Origin: Episyrphus balteatus
Lineage: Eukaryota; Arthropoda; Insecta; Diptera; Syrphidae
NCBI RefSeq assembly: GCF_945859705.1
Contig: NC_079136.1
Location: 48,002,094-48,066,093 of the forward strand
Reading direction: 5' to 3'
DNA length: 64,000 bases
Position 1 is the stretch's first letter, and the number at the start of each line of letters is the position of its first letter. Below, piece by piece: positions 23,501-33,854 of this stretch. The translations under genes were made by a program, and so were the position numbers. The notes below the pieces were generated by a model, which saw only the letters and a list, made by a program, of their open reading frames with translations, was not told where the DNA came from and ran no database searches.

Positions 23501-25002
23501 TTGAAAAAAAAAATTTTTGTATCAGGCCCAAATCTGCAATGTAGGGTCGTTCAGTTTAAAGTTCGAAATTATTTAAATTAAATGAATAATTGGGCTAGTA
23601 AAGTGAATCAAAGTTGTTAATTTTTTATGGTGAGAGCTGTGCTAGACAGATTTGATTTGAAGAAGTCGGTCAATTTTATCTTTTTTTTGTTTTTCAAGTA
23701 GAGAACACTTTTGTTTTTGAAAATATAATTTCTTTGTTTCGCGGGTATTCATATTTGTATTACGGCATTCAAATATTGGTTAACATTTGGAAATCCATTT
23801 CCACTAAAATAAAGCGTGAAGAAAGTTATAAAAATTAGTTTCAAATTTCGCATTTAAAATTAAATCCTGAAAATGGCCCATTAAATAGTGGTCAATATGT
23901 GGCTTATTGTAATAAATATCATTAAAACATGAGCTTATTAAATTAAAACTTTCATGTTGTTTAACCAAGTCTTAAACAAAGCAAAAACTTATAGTATGTA
24001 GTAAAACCATCTCTTTCAACCATTAAACACTGTTCAGCTTATACAACTACAAGTACCTATACAAGATAGAAAACTATGTAAAGGTCTTTATTTTTTAGAA
24101 GAAATGTTATCCTCTGTAATTCTGTAAAAAATGTTGGTGTCTTTTTTGGTTGCTTATATATTAATTTTTCAAGGAATAAGCTCTAACTGAGGTTTATGTG
24201 ACTATTGAAAAATTGGCACTTAGTTTTAAACAAACAAAATTTAATACCATACACCCTATTCAATCCTTACAACAAAGTTCACCTAGACTATAAGCAATTG
24301 TATCATAATTTACGGCCATATTATTCACTAGTTTAAAAAATACATCTGGATGTAAAGAAATTGAAATGTCAAAAAAAAAGTTTAAACCCGGTTTGCCTTA
24401 AAATAATCAGTTCTTAGTAAATAGCATTTCTTTGTTAGATTCATATATGAAAGATTATACTAACTTACTTGATGTAGAACCATTTGATACCCGACTGAAA
24501 TCTCCAGCAACTATTTGACCCCATTGCATATTCATGAGTGAAAAATCTGGATCTGGAACATCTCGTTCGCCGAATAACGATAACGATATAGATCTTGCAT
24601 TTGGTAATGGTCCTCCTGCAAGTGAGCCAGTTGGTTGATGTATTCCATCGCTATATTTCGCTGGTAATAGTCGTGAGAATCTAAGGAATTCGATAAATAA
24701 AAATCTATTCCAATTCCAATCACTTTTGATATGAGTGTATATTACTTGTAATTGGCCATGCCAAGAAGAGGATTAGCCAAATTGTTGCAAGATCCATCTA
24801 TAGATCGATAGTTGGTATCCTCACATGTTGTTGGTCCCAGATTGCAAAAATCTCCTCTTGGGGGTGTTGTGGTTTGTGTTGAAGCAGCAGCGTTACCAGC
24901 AAATAAATCATGGAATGGACATGATGTGTGCACTTCTTTCACATTTTGCAACAACGATAGGATTAAAATTTGCAGAAGTAGTATTGATTTAATAACAGTC
25001 AT
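20570..25002 (-). CDS. Px-A: secreted animal heme peroxidase lacking the distal histidine
   Basis: Eight exons (minus strand): 24746-25002, 24469-24680, 21781-22516, 21568-21724, 21209-21379, 20954-21152, 20788-20893, 20570-20642; all GT-AG and in phase, 636 residues. The start is the ATG at 25000-25002; an upstream in-frame TTG is not used. An N-terminal hydrophobic run (ILLLQILILSLL) is a signal peptide. The peroxidase fold is clear: CNNLANPLLGMAN, MQWGQIVAGDFS (about 137-148), REHNRLAGELEKLNPHW, FLGRENM, HVNDYDP, proximal FRHFHSQ (His about 394), RGRDHGLASYN and DNGN. The distal heme position, His in WGQxxxHD, is Gly145. The Asp beside it and the distal Arg (DIRVN) remain. Normal compound I formation would be impaired; another role (weak peroxidase, heme binding, structural) is inferred. 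It is one of five tandem copies. Confidence 0.93.
22517..24468 (-). other. Px-A intron 2, transposon-filled
   Basis: A 1.95-kb intron at the position where the Px-E homologue has only 54 bp. It contains a TIR-bounded element (23113-23455) and AT-rich sequence without coding potential. Confidence 0.6.
23113..23455. mobile_element. Small TIR element (CTCAAGTAGCAC termini)
   Basis: CTCAAGTAGCAC at the left and GTGCTACTTGAG at the right are perfect 12-bp inverted repeats, 343 bp apart. Both arms then contain TATACACC-like words. A GTG flanks both sides, but a longer duplication is not clear. No coding capacity. Probably a MITE of undetermined superfamily. Confidence 0.55.
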
Positions 25003-25340
25003 TTGATTCAAAAGATATTTAACTTTAATAAATCGTTTTTATATAATATTTCTGTTAAGACAAGAACTATGACTATCTTATGCCAACTTCTCGCAAATAC
25101 CTAAAAAGATAACAATCTCTGATCGAAATCTTAAGCGAATCGCTTTTACAAATTTAGGTTAGTAGATATTTCAGGTTATAAACAATATTTTGAATTTTTG
25201 TTAACAGGTCCGATAATAGAACGATTTAACCAGTTTCATTTTCAAGACACAAAAACAATTGCCTAATTTTTTGTCTGTTGAACCGCAACTGGTAAGGGTT
25301 TTGTTTGACTCAAGGTTAAGAGTATGCATCAAAAGCATTC
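25003..25340 (-). promoter_or_regulatory. Px-A promoter: TATA box and GATA-type site
   Basis: On the minus strand TATATAAAA lies at about 25036-25047, some 35 bp before the ATG, so the 5' UTR must be very short. A GATA-factor-type word (AGATAAC on the plus strand, GTTATCT on the coding strand) is at 25108-25114. The surrounding 60 bp is nearly identical in Px-B and similar in Px-C and Px-D, and homology reaches to about 25340. GATA factors drive gut and fat-body genes in insects, which is a plausible but inferred expression site. Confidence 0.6.
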
Positions 25341-25689
25341 TAATTATTGCAATTAAGTGAATGAATTGTTATTTGCTGACTAAATTGTCGTAATTTATTA
25401 TTCAAATTTTAAATATGTGTACATTTATATTCATCGCAATAGAGGTGTTTATTAAAAATAAGCCAAATCCACCATTTAGTCACACGTAATTGTTACTTCA
25501 GTTTGTTAAAATCTTTAACTTTTCAAACGGTTTTTCGTTTTTTTTTTTCAAATAAAAATTGTTTATTCAATTTCTTATAGTCCAACCACCAAAAACCCAT
25601 ATTTTCTAGTCTAAGTTTTTTTTTAATAAAAGATGTAGTTAAAACATACCTACATCAGTTTTAAGGCTAGAACTCTCTTCATTAAAATG

Positions 25690-26139
25690 GGGTTAGAGTC
25701 AAAATTCTGCCTGGGTCAAAATTTTTTTGTCAAAATTCTGATTTAAAAATTTTGCTTTCAATTCTGCTTTTTAAATTTAAAAATTGAATAAGAAAAGGAA
25801 TATATTCTTTATCGCACAACATCGTTTCTAATTAGTTTTCAACGGTATATAGATGTAAGTGATAAGAAAGTCAGTCTTCTAGGCAGTTAGGAAAGTACCA
25901 AACTTATAAATTACATTAAGGAGGTGAATTTTTGTTTAGTTAACGCATAGCTATGAAAAAAAAACAGAAGTAGCAGAATTTTTTTCTAAAAAAAAAAAGT
26001 GCTGTGCTGACAGAATTTTAAAAAGCAGAATTTTGACAGGCAGAATATAAAAAAGTAGAGTTTTGAAAAACAGAATTTTTTTGAAAAAAGCAGAATTTTG
26101 AAAACAATAATTCTGAAGTCAGAATTTTGACCCGCTCTC
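25690..26139. mobile_element. MULE-like element with CAGAATTTTG subterminal repeats
   Basis: Both ends carry GTCAAAATTCTG or its complement as an inverted repeat, and the arms are filled with the short word GCAGAATTTTGA or its complement (about eight copies). The flanks TTAAAATG (25682-25689) and TAAAAATG (26140-26147) differ at one base, fitting an 8-9 bp duplication. It shares this architecture, not sequence, with the element at 16421. No transposase. Confidence 0.5.
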
Positions 26140-26603
26140 TAAAAATGTTTACTGCCACTTTTAAATAAGAATAACTATTTTATTTTGCATTCCTACTCAA
26201 CCCTACCGCTATCGCATTTGTTTGAAAAATATGTTAGTGTTTTTGGTGTATTGAATCTGCACCTAATATTCAAACCAGGAAAATTAGGACTTGCGGACAT
26301 GAGATTTTTTTTAGATTTTTGACATACATAAGTTATAAAATATCCAAACAAAGACAGAAATAAAAAAAAAAATAGCCTATTAGCACCTACATATACCAAG
26401 ATTGTACAACCATGTTTTTTAGTGCATATTCTAAAATTTCCATCTAGGTACATAAAAAAAAAACAATTTTTTCACAGACATACATAATGTATGTTTTTTT
26501 CATTGAATTTTTATGATTCTTAATGAATTTTTTAAGAATTTTAATTTTTGAAGGTTTTTCGGTTGTTTTGAATCTTTTAATCATGTATTATATGTGTATA
26601 TTA

Positions 26604-27968
26604 GAGTGACCGCAAGAAATCGATTTTCGAAATTCGGTCGGGGGAACCCCATAAAATGTTCAGCCTTTGCAGATTTTTAGATAGCCAAAATTTAAGCTTC
26701 ATTGGATAAGTCTAAATGGTGCCGACACTCGCTCAAAGTATCAAAAATCTCTGTTTTTTTACTGTTTTGCGAAGAAAATTAGCTCTAGCTCCCAAACAGA
26801 TGGGGCTATTTTCACTATTTATATATTAAATTAAAAGTAGTGTTTTTACGAATAATTCAGATGCTAAATTTGTTTAGTCTTGCTTAAAAAAAATGTTTGT
26901 GTTCAATTTAAGTTTTCAGTACTGACCTCAAAAAAGAGCTGAGGTGCAGACTCTGTTAACAAAGAAACTTTCTATGTTATAGATTGATATAAGGTATCTG
27001 ACCGAAATGCTTCTCGTATAATTTTAATTAGAATAGAAGCATTAGGGCAGAGTAAAATTGGCTTTGAAATTTCAAAATCAGGCTTTTATTCAAGAAAAAA
27101 AGTAAAAAAATACCTACGATTTGAAAAACTCCTCCTTTTTGGAAAGTAATAAAAGAGGTTTCAAAATTAATGGTCCAAAAAAGATTCTAAAATATAAAAC
27201 AAGGGTATCAATAAAAAAAATATTAATAAGCACCAAACACTTGATGTAATTAGCCCGGATTACAGGAGAGTTAAAGGCAATACATGTTAAATCCAACTGC
27301 GGATACGGATAGAAATGCTAAAAAAAACATAGCTTCATATGTTTATGAAAAGTAAGTTTTTCTTCAAAACAACAAAATCACAGTTTATGAAAGAACTATG
27401 GATTTGGTCTATTACTTTTACAGCATGTGAAACTCCTCATTGTTCCAGTACCTATTTCAAATAAATATTGTCTTGTATATAAGACTGATTTTGAAACTAC
27501 AAAGTCAATTGGATTCTGCCCTAGTGCTTTTATTGTTTTAAAAATTATACGAGAAGCATTTCGATCAGATACTTTACATCAATAACATAGAAAGTTTCTT
27601 TGTTAACAGACTCTGCACCTCAGCTCTTTTTTGAGGTCAGTACTGAAAACTTAAATTGAACACAAACATTTTTTTTAAGCAAGACTAGACAAATTTAGCA
27701 TCTGAATTATTAGTAAAAACACTACTTTTAATTTAATATATAAATAGTGAAAATAGCCCCATCTGTTTGGGAGCTAGAGCTAATTTTCTTCGCAAAACAG
27801 TAAAAAAACAGAGATTTTTGATACTTTGAGCGAGTGTCGGCACCATTTAGACTTATCCAATGAAGCTTAAATTTTGACTATCTAAAAATCTGCAAAGGCT
27901 GAACACTTTATGGGGTCCCCCGAAAAAAATTCGACAAAATTTTTTTTCTATGGGAGTTGCGGTCACTC
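26604..27968. mobile_element. 1.37-kb palindromic element between Px-A and Px-B
   Basis: The left end GAGTGACCGCAAGAAATCGA and the right end GGAGTTGCGGTCACTC are inverted. The arms match closely for some 600 bp (for example CCCAAACAGATGGGGC near 26791 and its complement near 27757). The centre is near 27286. TA flanks both ends (26602-26603, 27969-27970). No coding capacity. Confidence 0.85.
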
Positions 27969-28207
27969 TAGTGTCTAATTATTCTTTATTCAAACCTTCG
28001 AAAATATAAATTTCGAGGTTTGACCTTGAAAATCACGACTTTCGGACATGAGATTTTTCTAGACTTGAGCTAAGTTATAGAATATCAAAACGAAGATATT
28101 GAGCAAAAAAAATTTCTATTAGCATTCATTCCACTTATTTGACTAAGCTACATAATACGTATTTTTAATTATTCATTTATTTATCAACAAATAAAATTAA
28201 TTAAAGA

Positions 28208-31200
28208 TTATATTTGAGCTCTATCGATCCATTTAGACAAGTCAAGTATCGGAAGTCCCTCACACGGTACGATCGGATTCCTGAAAACAAAATTTTATGA
28301 TGTTAATAAAAGTTTGTGTTAAGCAAAAATTTTAGCTACGAAAGTACAAATAAGGAATCTTGGGTGTTTTTTATTTTTTTTTCTTAGTTCGTAGAATGTC
28401 TGTTTTTTTTAGCAATTTGAATGTACTAAACTTACGTCTTTGAAGCAGCAATGAAAACTTGGCGCTGCATTGTCTGAATTTGATTTCCATTATCACACAT
28501 TATTCTTGCCGCACTTGTTTTGCGAATCTCTTTTAGTTGCTCTTTTAACGGACAAAACAATGATTAAGACAAAAAATGTTGGGAAAATCGGTAATTTTGT
28601 ACGTACCTTTGGTAAATCCTGTCCTAGGATTATCATTCTCGTAAAAGAACCGATCACCAACTCGAGTTCGATAAAATTGTTCCATTGAAATGCATAAAAA
28701 TGTTGGGCCAGCTAATGTTCCAGGTACCAAATCTTCTAATGCTCCACCAACACTTAGATCAACATCTTCAGGGCTTTTATAAAAAGCTTTTAATCCTTCA
28801 ACGCTCTACAAAAAAAATGAAGTATATTTTAAAATCATTCAAAAATAAGTAGGATTCAATATTACATAAGGATTAATGAGATCTAAGAAATCCTCCCAAC
28901 TGTTGGCCCTCTTGATACCACAATATTCTCTTAAATCGTTGTAGGAAGCTAAACCATGATCGCGACCACGATGAGTATCAATTGCACGAAGATCCAAACC
29001 AAATGGTTTGCCTCTTGCAAACAAAAAATGTTTCATCTAAAAATTATACGAAAAAACCTAATGAAATATCGATTTTTTTTTTGTTTTACAGAAAATTGAA
29101 GATGAAGAAAGTTTAGAATTAATGAACTAATCCGGGTTCTCAAGTTGAAACAAGGAAGTGGAAACCTCAATGTTTCATCACCTCAATTACCAAATTTCTT
29201 CGCTGTTTTTAGGTTTCTTACATCTGCATCAATATTATTATCAGTAAGTTGTTGCGGTTGCGATCCCATTCCTCTAGAAAGCGAATCGAAGTTATCACCA
29301 AATTCAATAATTTCAGGTTTAGCGAACCAATCACGTAAACGCACAGAAGCATCTATATTTCTCAATTCCGAAATCAGACTAGAAGCAGAGGAAAATGTTT
29401 ATCAGAAATTTTTTCTTACAAAACTCCTTCTTACTCCAAACGACCCTCGCATTGTGAATGGAAGTGTCTGAAACCAGCAGTAGCAAATTCATTTAGAGTA
29501 GTTGCATCAACATTAGGATCATAATCATTGACATGACAATCTTCTGGTACATCATAAATTAACTTATTTTTAAGCATATTCTCACGACCCAAAAAGATTG
29601 GCAACATTTCGTAGTAGTTTATGTGTTGGTATTGTGCCGTTAAAATTTTTCTAGCTTCCTGAAATAACAACTCATCTGTCCAATGTGGATTCAATTTTTC
29701 CAATTCACCAGCTAAACGATTGTGTTCACGCAAAAGCATTGTTGTCATAATGGTAATACCTGGTGATGCATTCACTCTTACATCACCACCAGCATAACAA
29801 ATTCCATTTTCATCTTCAACATTGCAGAATGTGGTTGGCATTGGACTCTTCATTAGCCATTGGTAACCGTTTCGTTCTTCAACATTCAAACGACCTCTTT
29901 GAAAAGTACGTACACTGCTAATTGCCGAAATTGTGTTACCATAAAGCATTGACAAGTCCATGTATGTAACTGGTAACTGCATTCAATTGTTCTACCGGGC
30001 CACCATTGTAGTTACAATTCGTGCCTTCATCGGTTAGAGTTCGAATGAAATCCATACATTCATTTCCGAATTGTAAATTGAAACGATCTTCGGGTGGAAT
30101 ATCAAGATTGAAACAAATTTCTGGGTTTCTTTCGAGGTAGCGAAGATCAGGTGAACAACAACGGACAAAACGACCTGAATAGGATAAAAAAGTAAAATGA
30201 TTCAACTGTGTACAAAAAGGGAAAAATGAAAACTTATAAGAAAAGTTGGTGTTAAAATAAATATAATGGAAGAAGTCTAACATCGAAAGTTGTCGATGAA
30301 CGATGAACATTATGAAATTAATTTAAATCTGTACTTTCGTATGATTTTTGTTCCCATTCATAGCTTTTCTCGAACATTTTTCACGATGCACAGTGCCGTA
30401 TTTCGACCTAAAACGTGGTCATAAATTAAATTTCTCAATTTTGCCCCCCAGGTAGATAACCAGGCTATTTTTTAGTGAAGTTTATTTATAGATTAGTCAA
30501 CCCAGTTCGCGACACCATCAGTTGCAACTTGCAATATTTGGGTAAACACGAATTTTTTTGCGATTTAAAAAAAGTAAAAATTCTAAGTATTTTTTTTTTT
30601 AACTTAAAAGTGATTTTGGTGAAACATGTTGATAAGGATATAGACAATCAAGCTGTTTATGTTATTCTAAACAAAAATTATTTTTTCATACGGAGGTGTT
30701 AAAGTACAAACTTAAAAAAAATTGCACTTTTTCCTTGCTTAAATTTATAAATATTAGTGTTTTTTAAAAGCGCATCATGAAACAAATTGACTAAAAAAAC
30801 AAAATTTAGAATAAATTACTAGCTTTAAGAACAGTTATAGCACAAGACTGTACCTACTTCAAATTTTTTGATTTAAAAAAAATTTGCACGGCTAATCGGA
30901 AGGTAAGCACTTAAGTGGGTTTTACTGTACCAATAAAATGAAAAATTTTCCTTTCAAATAACTTTTTAGTCATTTGGTACATATTTGATGAGAAAAAATT
31001 TGTCCAAATAATTTTGGCCAGGTTTTAGACCAAAATACCGCACTGTGCAACGCCTTTTAGCGTTCACTTAACTTACTTGATGAAGATCCATTTGCCACTC
31101 GACTGAAATCTTTAGCAACTATTTGAGCCCAATTCATATTCATGAGTGAAAAATCTGGATCTGGAACATCTCGTTCGCCGAATAATGATAACGATATAGA

Positions 31201-31558
31201 TCTTTGCTATACTTTGCTGGTAATAGTCGTGCAAATCTAAAGGAATTTGACAAATAAAAATCTAATCCAAGTCCAATCACTTTGATATGAGTGTATATTA
31301 CTTGTAATTGGCCATGCCAAGAAGAGGATTAGCCAAATTGTTGCAAGATCCATCTATAGATCGATAATTGGTATCCTCACATGTTGTTGGTCCCAGATTG
31401 CAAAAATCTCCTATTGGGGGTGATGTGGTTGGTGTTGAAACAGCAGCGTTACCAGCAAATAAATCATGAAATGGACATGATGTATTCACTTCTTTTACAT
31501 TTTGCAACAACGACAGGATTAAAATTTGCAAAATTAGTATTGATTTAATAAGAGTCAT
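28208..31558 (-). pseudogene. Px-B: broken copy of the distal-His-less peroxidase
   Basis: All eight exons of the A-D structure can be traced: 31302-31558, 31077-31236, 29435-30174, 29222-29378, 28866-29036, 28607-28805, 28436-28541, 28208-28280, with splice sites intact. Exon 2 is 160 bp instead of 212. A 52-bp deletion after PAKYS removes the segment through GGPLPNA and shifts the frame into an early stop. Exon 3 is 740 bp instead of 736 because of a 4-bp insertion in the VTSYMDLS region. The two lesions almost cancel in frame but leave stops between them. The distal motif is also degraded (NWAQIVAKD). Exons 4-8 remain open. No full-length protein can be made; a truncated secreted N-terminal peptide is conceivable. 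Confidence 0.9.
30391..31045. mobile_element. TIR element in Px-B intron 2 (CAGTGCSGTATTT termini)
   Basis: Left end CAGTGCCGTATTTCGACCTA and the right end, complementary to CAGTGCGGTATTTTGGTCTA, form inverted repeats of about 40 bp. TGCA flanks both sides (30387-30390, 31046-31049). The 655-bp body has short chance frames only. The superfamily is uncertain. Confidence 0.6.
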
Positions 31559-31930
31559 TTGATTCAAAAGATATTTAACTTATAATAAATCTTTTTTGAG
31601 GAATGTTAGCTTTTATATAAAATCTTTCTGTTAAGACTAGAACTATGACCATCTTCTGCCAACTTCTCGCAAATATATAAAAAGATAACAATCTCTGATC
31701 GAAATACTAAGCGAATCGCTTTTACAAATTTAGATTAGTATTTCAGGTTATAAACAATATTTTGAATTTTTGTTAACAGGTACGATAATAGAACGATTAA
31801 CGAAAGATTTAACCAGTTTTTTTTTAAGCGTCTAAATTTAGTAGCCTCATTATTTGTCTGTTAAAAGTAAGGGTTTTGTCTGGTTGAAGGTTAAGAGTAT
31901 ACAAAAGAAGCATTCTAATTACTGCATTAA
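31559..31930 (-). promoter_or_regulatory. Px-B promoter, conserved despite pseudogene
   Basis: TTATATAAAAGC (coding strand) lies at about 31609-31620, roughly 50 bp before the ATG. The GATA-type word is at 31683-31689. The block with ATCTCTGATCGAAAT and AAGCGAATCGCTTTTACAAA is almost identical to Px-A, suggesting the copy decayed recently or is still transcribed. Confidence 0.55.
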
Positions 31931-32194
31931 AGTGATTTGATGGTTTTGTGGACTAAAATGTCATTATTGTTTATCAAATTTAAAATAAATCTATGAATTC
32001 AACCCAATAAGAAGTGCTTATTTAAAATAAACCAAGTCCACCATTTAGTCACACGAAGTTGCTTCTTTTTGTTAAAATCTTTAACTTTTCAAAGTGTGTT
32101 TTTTTTTTAAATACAAATTGTTTGTGCATTTTCGTAGTCCAATTCGAGTAAATTTGTTTATAAGGTCAGGGATATATGTATATAAGATCAAGAT

Positions 32195-32324
32195 GCGTTC
32201 CTTTGGGAACATTTATCTACTGCTTAGTACTTAAAATAACTTTGAACTACTTTTGCTATATTGAAAAAGTACTTCAAAGCAGCTCGAAGTACTAAGCAGT
32301 AGATAAATATTCCTAAAGGAACGC
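32195..32324. mobile_element. 130-bp hairpin MITE
   Basis: GCGTTCCTTTGGGAACATTT followed by ATCTACTGCTTAGTACTT is mirrored at the right end by AAGTACTAAGCAGTAGATAAA and TCCTAAAGGAACGC. The arms are about 45 bp with a short loop. Target duplication is not clear. Confidence 0.6.
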
Positions 32325-33854
32325 AGCTAAAGTAAGAGATCGATATCAAAAGAAAGATAAGTTTTTACTAAAAATGAAGAATAGGGTTACCGAGAAAAAG
32401 TGGAAATTCCTATGTGGCAGCCCTATTTTATAGAAAAAATTCTCACATGACTTATTTAGTCATAATCTTTCTAGATTCATCAAATCAGAAAAAAAATTGA
32501 AACATCAAAAAAATAGTAAACAAAATTATATGGCAACCATATTAAATGCAAATAAAAAAACTTTATTTCATGTTTTTCCTTATTGTTTTAAAATCTGCAT
32601 TTGATAGGTTTTGAAAAAAAAAAACACAATTACTCTGGAGATTGAACTACAGGTCAATTGAATCATTTATTACATTTTTAAAATTTAAAATCATTGAACA
32701 TTTTGTATGAATTTATACCTAAAAAAAAAATAACTTTCCGAACTCTATTAAAACCATCTGTACCAAATTTAGAGAAAATTCGTCCATCCATTTAAGCAGT
32801 AGAAACATGTACAACAGATATGATTTTTTAGACTTCGGGTTTGAATTTATTTGAAATCTATTAGAAAAAATATTTTGGTTCACCGAAAAAATAAATACCC
32901 AGTTTTATTAGACCTTATAATTTTTCATTATATAATAATTATTTTAAAACATAGTTGGCAAAATATATATACCCCAAAATAATTACTTTTGAAAATAAAT
33001 AGGATAGATGTCAAACTTGTACTTATTTTAGGTAATTTCTCGGTCTCTGATTGGTCAGCTGTCAAAAAAAATTCTTCCAATTTAGGTAATTTTATTGGAA
33101 AGCTGACTGGAAAGTTAGGCAAGAAAATTTTTCCTTAAAATTTAGGAAAGTTTTTTTTGTCAACATGACAGCAGATTGTTTTTAATTAAAGAATTAATTT
33201 AGCAAAATTAAATTTATTTGTGTGAAAAACAACTAAAAAGTGCATTATCGGTTATAATTAATTTTATTTATTCATTACAATTAAGTGAAATTTGGTGTCT
33301 TACCCATGCGACCGGTAAAATTCTTAAATAAATTTCGAAATTTGACAATAGCATCACATCCAAACTAATTTAGTCAATTTACTCAAATTTCCGTTCAGAA
33401 AATGAGGTTGCCTAAATATCTAGTAGCTAATATTTCCTGAACGTGCCCATTGCATAATTAGAGGTTTTAAAGTGTGTTTTAATACTTTGTCACTTTTTGG
33501 ACTTAGTTTTCAAAATACCTAACAGATATAGCTATAGCTTGTCTCAATGTTAGTTTTAGTTTAAAATCTATAAGAAAAAAATAAAAAAGTTAAAATAAAA
33601 AATGTTACACATACACCATAGTGAACTTTTTGTTCGAAGAAAAATAAAAATAAAAATACATAGGTGTAAGCCAAAACAACAAACTCTATTTGTGTTTTTC
33701 AATTTATCAATTATTTAAAATACCTATCATTTAAATATTCCCTTCGAACAAAACTAATTTCGAAATTTTTTTTACCAATTTTTTTAATAAGTATTGTTTT
33801 AAAATAAATTTAGTGATCTATACATGTTCTAAATAAATAATTAATATGTTATCG
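32325..33854. other. Px-B / Px-C intergenic, no gene seen
   Basis: AT-rich sequence without convincing coding potential. The right part (from about 33590) resembles the region downstream of Px-D and contains the CATACACCATAGTGAACT word at about 33608. Confidence 0.5.
33604..33637. promoter_or_regulatory. Conserved non-coding word downstream of Px-C
   Basis: GTTACACATACACCATAGTG is followed by AACTTTTTGTTCG, about 250 bp beyond the Px-C stop. It is one base different from the copy downstream of Px-D. Confidence 0.35.

Noticed and set aside
24532..24723. Minus-strand frame ending in YSANEMFQIQIFHS in Px-A exon 2
   Set aside because: It is the wrong frame of a conserved peroxidase exon. The same peptide ending is what the frameshifted Px-B exon 2 produces.
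25003..25011. Upstream in-frame TTG (giving MNQ) as start of Px-A, also possible for Px-B and Px-D
   Set aside because: A good ATG follows immediately and leads directly into the signal peptide; Px-C has only that ATG in frame.
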